A stretch of 64,000 bases of DNA, from assembly GCA_025458165.1 (NCBI GenBank), contig JALOTB010000026.1:29476-93475 (forward strand). Reading direction: 5' to 3'. This stretch comes from Chromatiaceae bacterium (lineage in GTDB: Bacteria; Pseudomonadota; Gammaproteobacteria; Chromatiales; Chromatiaceae). Below the pieces are notes generated by a model. The model worked only from the letters and a program-made list of their open reading frames with translations. It did not search any database and was not told where the DNA came from. The position numbers and the translations under genes were made by a program. Positions 53,481-61,940 of the stretch are shown piece by piece (positions within the stretch are counted from its first letter, which is position 1; each line of letters opens with the position of its first letter).

Positions 53481-54623
53481 TTACCGGCGGACCGCTGGCT
53501 GGCGGCAATACCGGCCGCCAGGCTGCGATGATACATATCCTTCCAACTCCAGCAACAACAGCATGGAAGAGACACTCTGCGCGGCGAGCCCGGTGCGCCG
53601 TATCAGCTCGTCGGGGGCCACCGGGTCGTACCCCATGGCATCGAGCAGCCGTTGGTAGTCGGCGTCGAGGCCGGCCGCGGTCGCCGCCGCCACCTGGGCG
53701 TCGGTCACCGGCGGTAGGACATCACCGGTTGACGCCCCGAGGAACGTACGAAGCTGCGGCGCGAGCTCCTCCAGCACATCCTGCGCCGTTTCCACCAACT
53801 TGGCGCCCTGGCGGATCAGGGCATGGCAGCCGCGCGCCAAGGGGTTGTGGATCGACCCCGGGATGGCAAAGACCTCCCGGCCCTGCTCGCTCGCGTAGCG
53901 GGCGGTAATCAGGGAGCCGCTCTGCACCGCCGCCTCGGTGACCAGGGTGCCCAGGCTCAACCCACTGATGATGCGGTTGCGGCGCGGGAAGTTCGCCCCG
54001 CGCACCCCGCTGCCCGGTGGCAGCTCGCTCACCAGGGCCCCCTGAGCGGCGATGCGCCGCGCGAGCTGGCGGTGGGCGGAGGGGTACACGCGGTCGGGAC
54101 CGGTCCCGAGCACCGCGACGGTGCGCCCGGCCTCCAGCGCACCCTCGTGGGCGGCGCCGTCGATGCCGATCGCGAGCCCGCTGGTGATGGTCAGGCCGCA
54201 GCCGCTCAGGTGACGGGCAAGCTCGCGCGTCGTCTCCCTCCCCGAGGGGGTCGGGTTGCGGCTGCCAACGATGGCGAGCTGCGGATCGCTCAGCACCGCC
54301 GGATCGCCGCGCACGAAAAGCACGCAGGGGGCACCGGCGACCTGGGCGAGGAGCGGCGGGTAGCGCGGGTCGTCGCGCGCCAGGATATGGGCGCCTTCCT
54401 GCTCGGCCCAGGCGAGGTCGGCCTCGACGCCCTGCCCATCGCCGCGTTCGATCGCCTCGGCGACGGCGGCGCTCACCCCCGCCTCGGTCAGTGCGGCCCG
54501 GCCGGCGGCGAGGACCCGCAGCGGGTCACCGAGCCGCTCGACCAACCGCGTCAGACCCCGCGGACCCAGCCCGGGGGTTCGGGCCAGGGTGAGCCAGGCG
54601 CGGAGGCGATCGGCCTCGCTCAA
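53481..54623 (-). CDS. dprA: DNA processing protein DprA
   Basis: 380 residues. N-terminal helical SAM-like part (1-80), the Rossmann fold with 'AIVGSRNPTPSGRETTRELA', 'GLTITSGLAIGIDGAAHEGA', 'RTVAVLGTGPDRVYPSAHRQ', 'NFPRRNRIISGLSLGTLVTE' and 'SGSLITARYASEQGREVFAI', and a C-terminal winged-helix region (about 310-375). It loads RecA on incoming single-stranded DNA in natural transformation. No other competence gene is here, though type IV pilus control genes are at 19.6-29.7 kb. The LysM gene ends 12 bases before its start. Confidence 0.96.
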   Translation of the reverse strand: MSEADRLRAWLTLARTPGLGPRGLTRLVERLGDPLRVLAAGRAALTEAGVSAAVAEAIERGDGQGVEADLAWAEQEGAHILARDDPRYPPLLAQVAGAPCVLFVRGDPAVLSDPQLAIVGSRNPTPSGRETTRELARHLSGCGLTITSGLAIGIDGAAHEGALEAGRTVAVLGTGPDRVYPSAHRQLARRIAAQGALVSELPPGSGVRGANFPRRNRIISGLSLGTLVTEAAVQSGSLITARYASEQGREVFAIPGSIHNPLARGCHALIRQGAKLVETAQDVLEELAPQLRTFLGASTGDVLPPVTDAQVAAATAAGLDADYQRLLDAMGYDPVAPDELIRRTGLAAQSVSSMLLLLELEGYVSSQPGGRYCRQPAVRR

Positions 54624-54635
54624 GGCGCGCGCGGA

Positions 54636-55811
54636 TCAGCCCTTGGGCGGGCGCACCGTGTCGAGGACGTGCATGGGCCGAGTCGCACCGAGGACCAGGC
54701 CGAAGCTCACGCGCGGGAAGGTTCGGAACACCATCAGGGTCCCGGCCCGCTCGAAGGGTGTGACGAAGGTGGTCGAGCCGCCGCCGACTCCGACGTGCTT
54801 CGGCAAGGAGTCGTTGGCCCGCGGGTCGTCGGTGATCCAGCCCTCGACGCGCTGACCCGAATACCAGAACTCCGCATCCAACGGGGTTTCGTTGCGCCAA
54901 TTCCAGTTACGGCCGCCCGACTTGACCTGGTCAATCACCCGCTCGCCCCCGTTGAAGACCTCGAAGACGTGACCGCGCGTGAGCCCCTGCTCCTCACCGA
55001 GGTTCAACACCACGACGTTGAACTGGCCGATCTGCGAGACGCCGTTGAGCACCGAGATCAACTGCCCCTGCACGCCGGCGGGGGCCGGTTGGGGATAGAA
55101 GTTGACGACTGCCTCCTCGTCGGGGGCGGGGAGCACGCGGTCGCCGATGCCGGCCTCCTGGGCCACCGAGGTCAGGCGGAGCTTCGCCGGGTCACCGGGG
55201 CGATCGAGCACCGCATCGGCGACGAACTGGGCCTGAAAGCCCAGGATAGCGCCGCTGCGCGGATCGCGGTAGGCCTCGCCGGGGCGCACCACCCCGAACC
55301 GCTGCCCGATCGCGGCATCGAGGATACTGCGCACGTAGGCCTCGTCGCTGAGCCCGCCGATCACCCGCCGGTCGGGAAAGCCGACCACGTAGGGTGCCGC
55401 GTCGATCTCCGCCTCGCTCAGCACGTAGGGTCGGGTGAGGAAGGGGGCGATGGCGCCCACCGGGATGGTCGGCACCGGCACCTCCAAGGCGGTGCTGCGT
55501 ACCTGGGGGGAGAGCCGCACCGTACGCAGCGGGCGCTCAAGCGCGAGGCGCGGTGCCCCGTCCACATACTGCAGGCGCAGCACGTCACCCGGGAAGATCA
55601 GATAGGGGTCCTGGATCTCGCGGTTGGCCTCCCACAGCTCCGGCCAGCGCCAAGGGTCACGCAGGTAGCGCCCGGCGATGTCCCACAGGGTGTCGCCGCG
55701 ACGCACGGTGTAGGTCTCGGGGGCCGATGGGTTGAGCTCGACCTGGGCGGCACCCGGGATCGGGGTGAGGACGACGACGAGCGAGAAGAAGAGAGACAGG
55801 ATTGATCGCAT
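54636..55811 (-). CDS. LysM domain exported protein
   Basis: 391 residues with a signal peptide (1-22, ending 'GAAQ'). A LysM domain follows: 'TYTVRRGDTLWDIAGRYLRD' and 'WPELWEANREIQDPYLIFPG' (about 35-85), which binds peptidoglycan. The rest (about 90-391) is beta-rich and of unknown function: 'PYVVGFPDRRVIGGLSDEAY', 'NVVVLNLGEEQGLTRGHVFE'. This gene next to dprA is a standard gammaproteobacterial neighbour. ATG at 55811; the frame stays open further up but is shadow-like. Divergent from def by 260 bases. Confidence 0.92.
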   Translation of the reverse strand: MRSILSLFFSLVVVLTPIPGAAQVELNPSAPETYTVRRGDTLWDIAGRYLRDPWRWPELWEANREIQDPYLIFPGDVLRLQYVDGAPRLALERPLRTVRLSPQVRSTALEVPVPTIPVGAIAPFLTRPYVLSEAEIDAAPYVVGFPDRRVIGGLSDEAYVRSILDAAIGQRFGVVRPGEAYRDPRSGAILGFQAQFVADAVLDRPGDPAKLRLTSVAQEAGIGDRVLPAPDEEAVVNFYPQPAPAGVQGQLISVLNGVSQIGQFNVVVLNLGEEQGLTRGHVFEVFNGGERVIDQVKSGGRNWNWRNETPLDAEFWYSGQRVEGWITDDPRANDSLPKHVGVGGGSTTFVTPFERAGTLMVFRTFPRVSFGLVLGATRPMHVLDTVRPPKG

Positions 55812-55981
55812 GGCGGCTCCGGCACGGTCGACAACGAAGATCGCACCCCACATCTTAGGGATGAAGTCCAGCGCTCGCCCCGACCCGGGGGATGGATCAG
55901 GAGCCGCCGGCCTTGTACCGGCCGGTCGACGTGTTCGTGCTCCTCGCTTCTTAGGCCGCAAAGGCCCGCACCGTTGGGCTT

Positions 55982-56011
55982 TTGCGACACCCTCTTGCAG
56001 GGGTGTAGTAT
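55982..56011 (+). promoter_or_regulatory. Candidate sigma70 promoter of the def operon
   Basis: TTGCGA at 55982-55987, 18-base spacer, TAGTAT at 56006-56011, 60 bases before the def start. Visual match; it lies in the divergent gap with the LysM gene. Confidence 0.4.
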
Positions 56012-56071
56012 CTTGCCGATATTAACGGCCAATCGTTCAAGCTTCTAGTCGAAATTCGGTCTTTAAGCCCC

Positions 56072-56608
56072 ATGAGCCTTCTACACATCCTCACCTTTCC
56101 CGACCCCCGGCTGCGGGAGCACGCCAAGCCGGTCGCCGTGGTCGACGATGAGGTGCGCCGAATCGTCGACGACATGTTCGAGACGATGTACGCCGCCCCC
56201 GGCATCGGGCTCGCGGCGACCCAGGTCGGCATCACCCAGCGAATCGTCGTGATCGACGTCTCGGACGACCACAAGGCGCCGCTCTGCCTGATCAACCCCG
56301 AGATCGTCGAGCGCCGCGGCGTGGAGGAGATGGAGGAGGGCTGCCTGTCCGTACCCGGCTTCTATGAGTCCGTCACCCGCGCCGATCAGGTCCGCGTGCG
56401 CGCCCGTGACCGCGACGGCAAGCCCTTCGAGCTCGACGCCGACGGGCTGCTGGCGGTGTGCATCCAGCACGAGATCGACCACCTCGACGGCAAGCTCTTC
56501 GTCGACTATATCTCCGCGCTCAAGCGCCAGCGGATCCGCAAGAAGCTCGAAAGGGACCAGCGCCAGCAACGCGGCCCGGCGGTCGAGCCCCGCCGGCGGG
56601 CGATCTGA
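56072..56608 (+). CDS. def: Peptide deformylase
   Basis: 178 residues, type I deformylase. Three motifs: 'GIGLAATQ', '[10 protein letters not shown]' with the metal Cys, and '[19 protein letters not shown]' with HExxH. Removes formyl from new proteins. The C-terminus is extended and basic ('[17 protein letters not shown]'). First gene of def-fmt-rsmB-DUF4390-ntrY; fmt follows 55 bases later. Confidence 0.97.
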   Translation: MSLLHILTFPDPRLREHAKPVAVVDDEVRRIVDDMFETMYAAPGIGLAATQVGITQRIVVIDVSDDHKAPLCLINPEIVERRGVEEMEEGCLSVPGFYESVTRADQVRVRARDRDGKPFELDADGLLAVCIQHEIDHLDGKLFVDYISALKRQRIRKKLERDQRQQRGPAVEPRRRAI

Positions 56609-56663
56609 CCATGGCGCACGCGATCCCGACGGGCCGACCGCCGGGCGAGCGCGGAGGGCGGCC

Positions 56664-57590
56664 GTGAGGGTCGTCTTCGCCGGGACCCCGGAGTTCGCCG
56701 TCCCGACCCTGCGGGCACTGATCGCGGGCGGGGTCGAGGTGGTCGCCGTCTACACCCAGCCCGACCGCCCGGCGGGACGCGGGCGCAAGCTGACGGCGAG
56801 CCCGGTCAAGGAGACCGCCCTCGACCAGGGGGTGCCGGTGCGTCAGCCCGAGACCCTGCGTGGTACGGAGGCGGCCGCGGGGCTGCGCGCGCTCGACCCC
56901 GATCTCCTGGTGGTGGTTGCCTACGGACTGCTGCTGCCCCGTGCCATCCTCGACGCCCCGCGCCGGGGCTGCATCAACGTCCATGCCTCGCTGCTGCCCC
57001 GCTGGCGCGGGGCGGCCCCGATCCAGCGTGCCATCCTCGCCGGCGACGCCGAGACCGGGGTGACCATCATGGGGATGGAGGCGGGCCTCGACACCGGCCC
57101 CATGTACCTCACCCGGCGCATCCCGATCGACGCCCGGGAGACCGGGGGCGGTCTGCACGACAAGCTTGCGGCACTCGGCGCCGAGGCGCTGATGGCGGCC
57201 CTTCCCGGGATCCTCGACGGCTCGCTCACCCCGGTCGCCCAGGACGACACGCGGGCCACCTACGCGAAGAAGCTGAGCAAGGAGGAGGCCCTGGTCGAGT
57301 GGGGCCGTCCGGCCGTCGAGATCGACCGAATGATCCGCGCCTTCAACCCTTGGCCGGTGGCCGAGACCCGCCTCGGCGCGACGACCCTGCGCCTGTGGGC
57401 CAGCGAGGTCCCGGCGCTACCGGCCTCGGGCGCACCCGGACGCGTGCTCGCCACGGGCAAGGCCGGTATCGACGTCGCCACCGGGGACGGGGTCCTGCGC
57501 CTGACCCGCCTACAGCCCCCCGGTAAGCGCCCGATGAGCGCCGCAGAGCTCCTCAACGCGCGCCGCCTCGACGGCGAAACCTTTGACTGA
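56664..57590 (+). CDS. fmt: Methionyl-tRNA formyltransferase
   Basis: 308 residues. 'RVVFAGTPEFAVPTLRALIA' at the start, 'VVAYGLLLPRAILDAPRRGC', the formyl-folate site 'INVHASLLPRWRGAAPIQRA' with Asn-His, 'GMEAGLDTGPMYL' with Asp, 'YAKKLSKEEALVEW' and the C-terminal tRNA-binding domain. The start is GTG at 56664 with 'gcggagggcgg' before it. It overlaps rsmB by 8 bases. Confidence 0.96.
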   Translation: MRVVFAGTPEFAVPTLRALIAGGVEVVAVYTQPDRPAGRGRKLTASPVKETALDQGVPVRQPETLRGTEAAAGLRALDPDLLVVVAYGLLLPRAILDAPRRGCINVHASLLPRWRGAAPIQRAILAGDAETGVTIMGMEAGLDTGPMYLTRRIPIDARETGGGLHDKLAALGAEALMAALPGILDGSLTPVAQDDTRATYAKKLSKEEALVEWGRPAVEIDRMIRAFNPWPVAETRLGATTLRLWASEVPALPASGAPGRVLATGKAGIDVATGDGVLRLTRLQPPGKRPMSAAELLNARRLDGETFD

Positions 57591-58929
57591 GCCCGCACTC
57601 GCCCCTGCCCAGCCAACGCCCGCGGGCGTCGCCGCTCGTGCGGCGGCGGCGCGCGTCGTCCAGGCGGTGCGCGATCAGGGCCGCTCGCTCACCGATGCCC
57701 TCGACGCCGCCCCCCCGCTGGAGGATGCACGCGACCGCGCCCTGGTGCGTGAGCTCGCCTATGGCGCGATCCGCACCCTACCCCGGCTCGAGGCCATCGC
57801 CGCCCAGCTCTACGCCCGCCCGCCCAAGCGCGAGGACGGCGACCTCAGCGCGCTGGTCCTGGTCGGGCTCTACCAGCTCACCGCCACGCGCATCCCCGAG
57901 CACGCCGCGGTCGCCGCCACGGTCGATGCGGCCAAGCGACTCGGCAAGTTGTGGGCGGCGGCGCTGGTCAACGCCCTGCTGCGTCGATTCCTGCGCGAGC
58001 GCGAGGCGCTCCTGGCCGCGGCCCAGCGGTCGGACGGGGCGCGCTGGCTCTTCCCCGACTGGCTGCTCGAGCGCTTGCGCGCCACCTGGCCGGAGGACTG
58101 GCAGGCCATCGTCCAGGCCAGCAACGGTCACCCACCGATGACCCTGCGGGTCAACGCCCTGGCAATCAACCGAGGCGATTATGCCCAGCGGCTCGCCGCC
58201 GCCGGACTCGCCGCTCGGCCGGCGCCGCACACCCGCTGCGGGCTGACGCTCGACCGCCCGGTCCCCACCGACCGCCTGCCTGGCTTCGGCGAGGGCCTGG
58301 TCTCGGTGCAGGACGCCGGTGCCCAGCTTGCCGCTGAGCTGCTCGACGCCCAGCCCGGCGAGCGGGTGCTCGACGCCTGCGCCGCCCCAGGGGGCAAGAG
58401 CGCACACATCCTCGAACGCGCCGGCGGCCGGGTCGCGCTCACTGCGCTCGACAGCGACGCGGCGCGCCTCGTGCGCGTGCGCGAGACCCTCGCCCGGCTG
58501 GGGCTCAAGGCCCGGGTGATCCAGGGCGACGCCGCCGCGCCCGCGGGCGACTGGGCCGGCGACACCTACGACCGCATCCTCCTCGACGTCCCCTGCTCCG
58601 CGACCGGGGTCATCCGCCGGCACCCCGACATCAAGTGGCTGCGGCGCGAGTCCGACATCCCCGCGCTCGCCGTGCGCCAGGAGCGCATGCTGGACGCGAT
58701 CTGGCCACTCCTCGCCCCGGGCGGGACGCTGGTGTACGCGACCTGCTCGCTCCTTCCGGAGGAGAACGAGGGGCAGGTGCGCGCCTTCCTCGCCCGCCAG
58801 CCGGACGCCCGCGACCATCCACTCGAGGTGAGCTGGGGCTTCGCCCGCGAGCCGGGGCGCCAGACCCTGCCGCAGGACGGCGGGATGGACGGCTTCTACT
58901 ACGCCCGGCTGTGCAAGGTCGGACGATGA
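57583..58929 (+). CDS. rsmB: 16S rRNA (cytosine-967-C5)-methyltransferase
   Basis: 448 residues. N-terminal NusB-like RNA-binding domain (about 15-150, 'LVRELAYGAIRTLPRLEAIA'), then the methyltransferase core: 'VLDACAAPGGKSAHILERAG', 'ILLDVPCSATGVIRRHPDIK' with the release Cys and 'LVYATCSLLPEENEGQV' with the catalytic Cys. Modifies C967 of 16S rRNA. The start is TTG at 57583 inside fmt; the stop overlaps the DUF4390 gene by four bases (ATGA). Confidence 0.96.
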   Translation: MTEPALAPAQPTPAGVAARAAAARVVQAVRDQGRSLTDALDAAPPLEDARDRALVRELAYGAIRTLPRLEAIAAQLYARPPKREDGDLSALVLVGLYQLTATRIPEHAAVAATVDAAKRLGKLWAAALVNALLRRFLREREALLAAAQRSDGARWLFPDWLLERLRATWPEDWQAIVQASNGHPPMTLRVNALAINRGDYAQRLAAAGLAARPAPHTRCGLTLDRPVPTDRLPGFGEGLVSVQDAGAQLAAELLDAQPGERVLDACAAPGGKSAHILERAGGRVALTALDSDAARLVRVRETLARLGLKARVIQGDAAAPAGDWAGDTYDRILLDVPCSATGVIRRHPDIKWLRRESDIPALAVRQERMLDAIWPLLAPGGTLVYATCSLLPEENEGQVRAFLARQPDARDHPLEVSWGFAREPGRQTLPQDGGMDGFYYARLCKVGR

Positions 58930-59498
58930 GAAGGCTGTCCGCCCGCGCCGCCCTACTGCTCCTGCTGCCGCTCGGGCTGCTGTTCGCCGCCCTACCGGTC
59001 GCCGCCGGCAACGGCTTTCGCGTCGAACGAGTGGAGCCCCGGGTACAGGGTGAGCGGGTCGTGCTCGACGCCATGATCGACTACCGCTTCAGCGCCGCGG
59101 CGCTGGAGGCCATGGAGAACGGCGTCCCGCTGACCGTCGACGTCCACATTCAGGTCCGCCGCGCCGACGCCTGGGTGTGGGAGGAATCGCTGGTCGATCT
59201 GCGCCTGCGCTACCAGATCCGCTACCGGCCGCTGTCCGAGCGCTACGTCGTCACGCCACTGCCGGGTCACGAGGGCACCAGCTACGCCACCCGCGACGCC
59301 GCCATCGCGGCCCTCGGCACGCTCGACGACCTCGACCTCGTCGGCCTCGATCGCCTTACCCCCGGCGAGCGCTACGAGATCCACCTGCGCGCCTCGCTCG
59401 ACATCGAGGAGCTGCCCCTACCGCTGCGGCCGATCGCATACCTACGCCCCGCCTGGAAGCTTTCCACCGGCTGGACCAAATGGCCCCTGGAGCCCTGA
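58926..59498 (+). CDS. DUF4390 exported protein
   Basis: 190 residues with a signal peptide (about 8-28, 'ALLLLLPLGLLFAALPVAAG'). The mature part has 'VERVEPRVQGERVVLDAMID', 'YQIRYRPLSERYVVTPLPGH' and 'PIAYLRPAWKLSTGWTKWPL', the DUF4390 pattern. A periplasmic beta-rich protein of unknown function, always near ntrY in gammaproteobacterial clusters and so perhaps linked to its sensing. It overlaps ntrY by 19 bases. Confidence 0.92.
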   Translation: MRRLSARAALLLLLPLGLLFAALPVAAGNGFRVERVEPRVQGERVVLDAMIDYRFSAAALEAMENGVPLTVDVHIQVRRADAWVWEESLVDLRLRYQIRYRPLSERYVVTPLPGHEGTSYATRDAAIAALGTLDDLDLVGLDRLTPGERYEIHLRASLDIEELPLPLRPIAYLRPAWKLSTGWTKWPLEP

Positions 59499-61654
59499 AG
59501 CGCCTGCGCCACCCCGGCATCCTGCCGGTGGCCGCGCTCCTCGTCATCCTGTTCGTCGCCCTCGACCTGATGAGCGGGGCGGTGCAGAACAGCGAGCAAT
59601 TGAGCCCCGCCTTCGTGCCCTTGCTCGCCCTGGTCCTGCTCGGGCTGGTGGCGCTGGCGGTGATGGTCGCGGTCAACGTGGTGCGGCTGGTCGGCCGCTA
59701 CCGGCGCCAGGCGGCGGGCTCGCGCCTCACCGCGCGGATCGTCGCCCTGTTCGCGCTGATCTCGCTGCTGCCGGTAGGGGTCGTCTACTACTACTCGCTC
59801 GGCTTCCTGCTGCGCGGGATCGATAGCTGGTTCGACGTCGAGATCGACCGCGCCATGACCGACGCGTTGACCCTCAACCAGGCCTCGCTCGACCTCAATC
59901 AGCGCCTGCTCGTGAAATACACCGAGCAGCTCCTCGCCAGTATCGAGGACCGTTCGGCGACGGCGCTCGCGCTCAGCCTCGGGAATCTGCGCCGCCAGGC
60001 GGACGCACTGGAGGTCGCCATCTTCGGACCCGGCGGTCAGGTCTACGGGACCGCGAGCGAGGACCCGACCAAGCTGGTGCCCGACCTCCCGGTCCGGGAG
60101 CTGTTCCACCGCGTGCGCGGGGGCGAGAATTACGTCGGCCTTGAGACCGGGTCGAGCGGCGAGCTCGTGGTGCGGGTCCTGGTGGCCGACCCCCGCGGGG
60201 GCGACAACCTGCTGCAGGCGATCTTTCCGACCTCGGCGCGGATCACCGAGCTCTCCGAGCGCCTGGAGGACGCCTACAACCGCTACACCGAGCTCGCGTA
60301 CTTGCGCCAGTCGCTCAAGCTCAGCTTCTCGCTCACCCTGTCGCTGGTCCTGCTCTTCGGGCTGATGGCGGCCCTGATCGCGGCCTTTCACACCGCCCGG
60401 CGGCTCACCGCGCCCGTCGCCGACATCGCCCGCGGCACCCGCGCGGTGGCGGAGGGCGACTACGAGCAGCAGCTCCCGCTGCCCAAGCACGACGACGAGC
60501 TCGCCTTCCTGGTGTCCTCGTTTAATGCCATGACCCGGCGGGTCGCCCAGGCGCGCGACGCCGCCGCGCGCAGCCAGCAGGCGGTCGAGGCCCAGCGCGC
60601 CTACCTGGAGACGGTGCTCGGCCGGCTGTCATCGGGGGTCATCGCGCTCGATCCCGGCGAACGTCTGCGCACCGCCAACCCGGCGGCCCAGCACATCCTG
60701 CGGCTAGAGACGTCCGACGTCGCCGGGCACGACCTCGCCGGCTTAGAGGCTGAGCACCCGCGGCTCACCCGCTGGGTCGAGACGGTGCGCGAGCACCTGG
60801 CGAGCGGGGAGGAATGGCGCGCCGAGGTCACGCTGTTTGGCGGCGAGGGCCGCCAGATCCTGATGTGCGGCGGCAGTCCGCTGCTGATGCCGGGGGCCCA
60901 GGGCCTCGGGCACGTGGTCGTCTTCGACGACATCACCACACTGATCATGGCCCAGCGCGACGCCGCCTGGGGCGAGGTCGCCCGCCGCCTGGCCCACGAG
61001 ATCAAGAACCCGCTGACCCCGATCCAGCTCTCCGCCGAGCGGCTGCGTCACAAGCTGCTGGCCAAGCTGCCGGCAGAGGACGCGCGCATCGTCGAGCGCG
61101 CCACCCACACCATCGTCCAGCAGGTCGAGGCGATGAAGGCGATGGTCAACGACTTCTCCAGCTACGCGCGCACCCCGCGCATGGAGCCCGAGCCGATCGA
61201 GCTCGACCGGCTGGTCGCCGAGGTCCTCGACCTCTACCGCAGCGCCGGGGCCGGCGCCGGGCTTGAGGTGCGGCTCGCGGCGCCGGGCGCGCAGATCAAG
61301 GGGGACCCGTTGCGCCTGCGTCAGGTGCTGCACAACCTGATCAAAAACGCCCAGGAGGCCCTGGAGGGACGAGCGGACGCCTGCATCCGCGTCGCCACCG
61401 CCCTGGTGCGTGACCCCGAGACCGCCTACATCGAGCTCAGCGTCGACGACAACGGCTCGGGATTCGAGGAGGGCATGCTGGGGCGGCTGTTCGAGCCCTA
61501 TGTCACGACCAAGACCAAGGGGACAGGTCTCGGGCTGGCCATCGTCAAGAAGATTATTGAGGAGCACGGCGGTATGATCTGGGCCGGAAACACCGCCGAA
61601 GGGGCAAGAGTCGCGGCCCGGTTGCCCGTCTGGCAGCCCGACCCCGTCGCCTGA
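59480..61654 (+). CDS. ntrY: NtrY-like membrane sensor histidine kinase
   Basis: 724 residues. Membrane helices at about 14-34, 44-66, 82-106 and 283-305 frame a periplasmic part (about 110-280). HAMP (about 305-360), PAS (about 375-480), then the kinase: His 506 in 'RRLAHEIKNPLTPIQLSAER', N-box 'LHNLIKNAQEALEG', 'DDNGSGFEEGMLGRLFEPYV' and 'TKGTGLGLAIVKKIIEEHGG'. The pair partner NtrX follows 286 bases later, the gap having two hairpins. The ATG at 59480 is within DUF4390. Likely a sensor of nitrogen or redox state; the signal is unknown. Confidence 0.94.
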   Translation: MAPGALKRLRHPGILPVAALLVILFVALDLMSGAVQNSEQLSPAFVPLLALVLLGLVALAVMVAVNVVRLVGRYRRQAAGSRLTARIVALFALISLLPVGVVYYYSLGFLLRGIDSWFDVEIDRAMTDALTLNQASLDLNQRLLVKYTEQLLASIEDRSATALALSLGNLRRQADALEVAIFGPGGQVYGTASEDPTKLVPDLPVRELFHRVRGGENYVGLETGSSGELVVRVLVADPRGGDNLLQAIFPTSARITELSERLEDAYNRYTELAYLRQSLKLSFSLTLSLVLLFGLMAALIAAFHTARRLTAPVADIARGTRAVAEGDYEQQLPLPKHDDELAFLVSSFNAMTRRVAQARDAAARSQQAVEAQRAYLETVLGRLSSGVIALDPGERLRTANPAAQHILRLETSDVAGHDLAGLEAEHPRLTRWVETVREHLASGEEWRAEVTLFGGEGRQILMCGGSPLLMPGAQGLGHVVVFDDITTLIMAQRDAAWGEVARRLAHEIKNPLTPIQLSAERLRHKLLAKLPAEDARIVERATHTIVQQVEAMKAMVNDFSSYARTPRMEPEPIELDRLVAEVLDLYRSAGAGAGLEVRLAAPGAQIKGDPLRLRQVLHNLIKNAQEALEGRADACIRVATALVRDPETAYIELSVDDNGSGFEEGMLGRLFEPYVTTKTKGTGLGLAIVKKIIEEHGGMIWAGNTAEGARVAARLPVWQPDPVA

Positions 61655-61726
61655 GACCGGACGGCGCAGGCCAGCCCCGTAACGCCCAGAGCCCGAACGG
61701 ATGCACTCGGGTACCTTGAGTGGACC

Positions 61727-61756
61727 TCGAGAAATGCCTTCCCTGGCATTTTTCGA
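61727..61756 (+). terminator. Hairpin after ntrY, terminator-like
   Basis: TCGAGAAATGCC (61727-61738) pairs with GGCATTTTTCGA (61745-61756) over a 6-base loop with one G-T pair. Five T residues lie in the right arm (61748-61753), so it might end or attenuate the def-ntrY transcript before ntrX. Confidence 0.5.
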
Positions 61757-61845
61757 GACCCGAAGTGAACAGCGAGGTCTTTCCTCTTCGCTTGATTTTC
61801 AGCCACTTCGGTGCCTGAGAATGGCGGGACACTCCTGCCCCGCGC

Positions 61846-61874
61846 GGGAAACGCTGAAGTATTCAGCGTTTCCC
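61846..61874. repeat. Hairpin repeat family B, copy 3
   Basis: GGGAAACGCTGAA (61846-61858), loop GTA, TTCAGCGTTTCCC (61862-61874): a perfect 13-bp hairpin. Same family as 21256-21288 and 21411-21439. Preceded at 61811-61827 by gtgcctgagaatggcgg, which also precedes copy 1. It lies 66 bases before ntrX. Confidence 0.8.
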
Positions 61875-61940
61875 TTGTATCGTTCGAGCTGCCCAATTGA
61901 TCACTGAGCGCCGCAGGCGCCTATTTCGGACGGCGACAGC

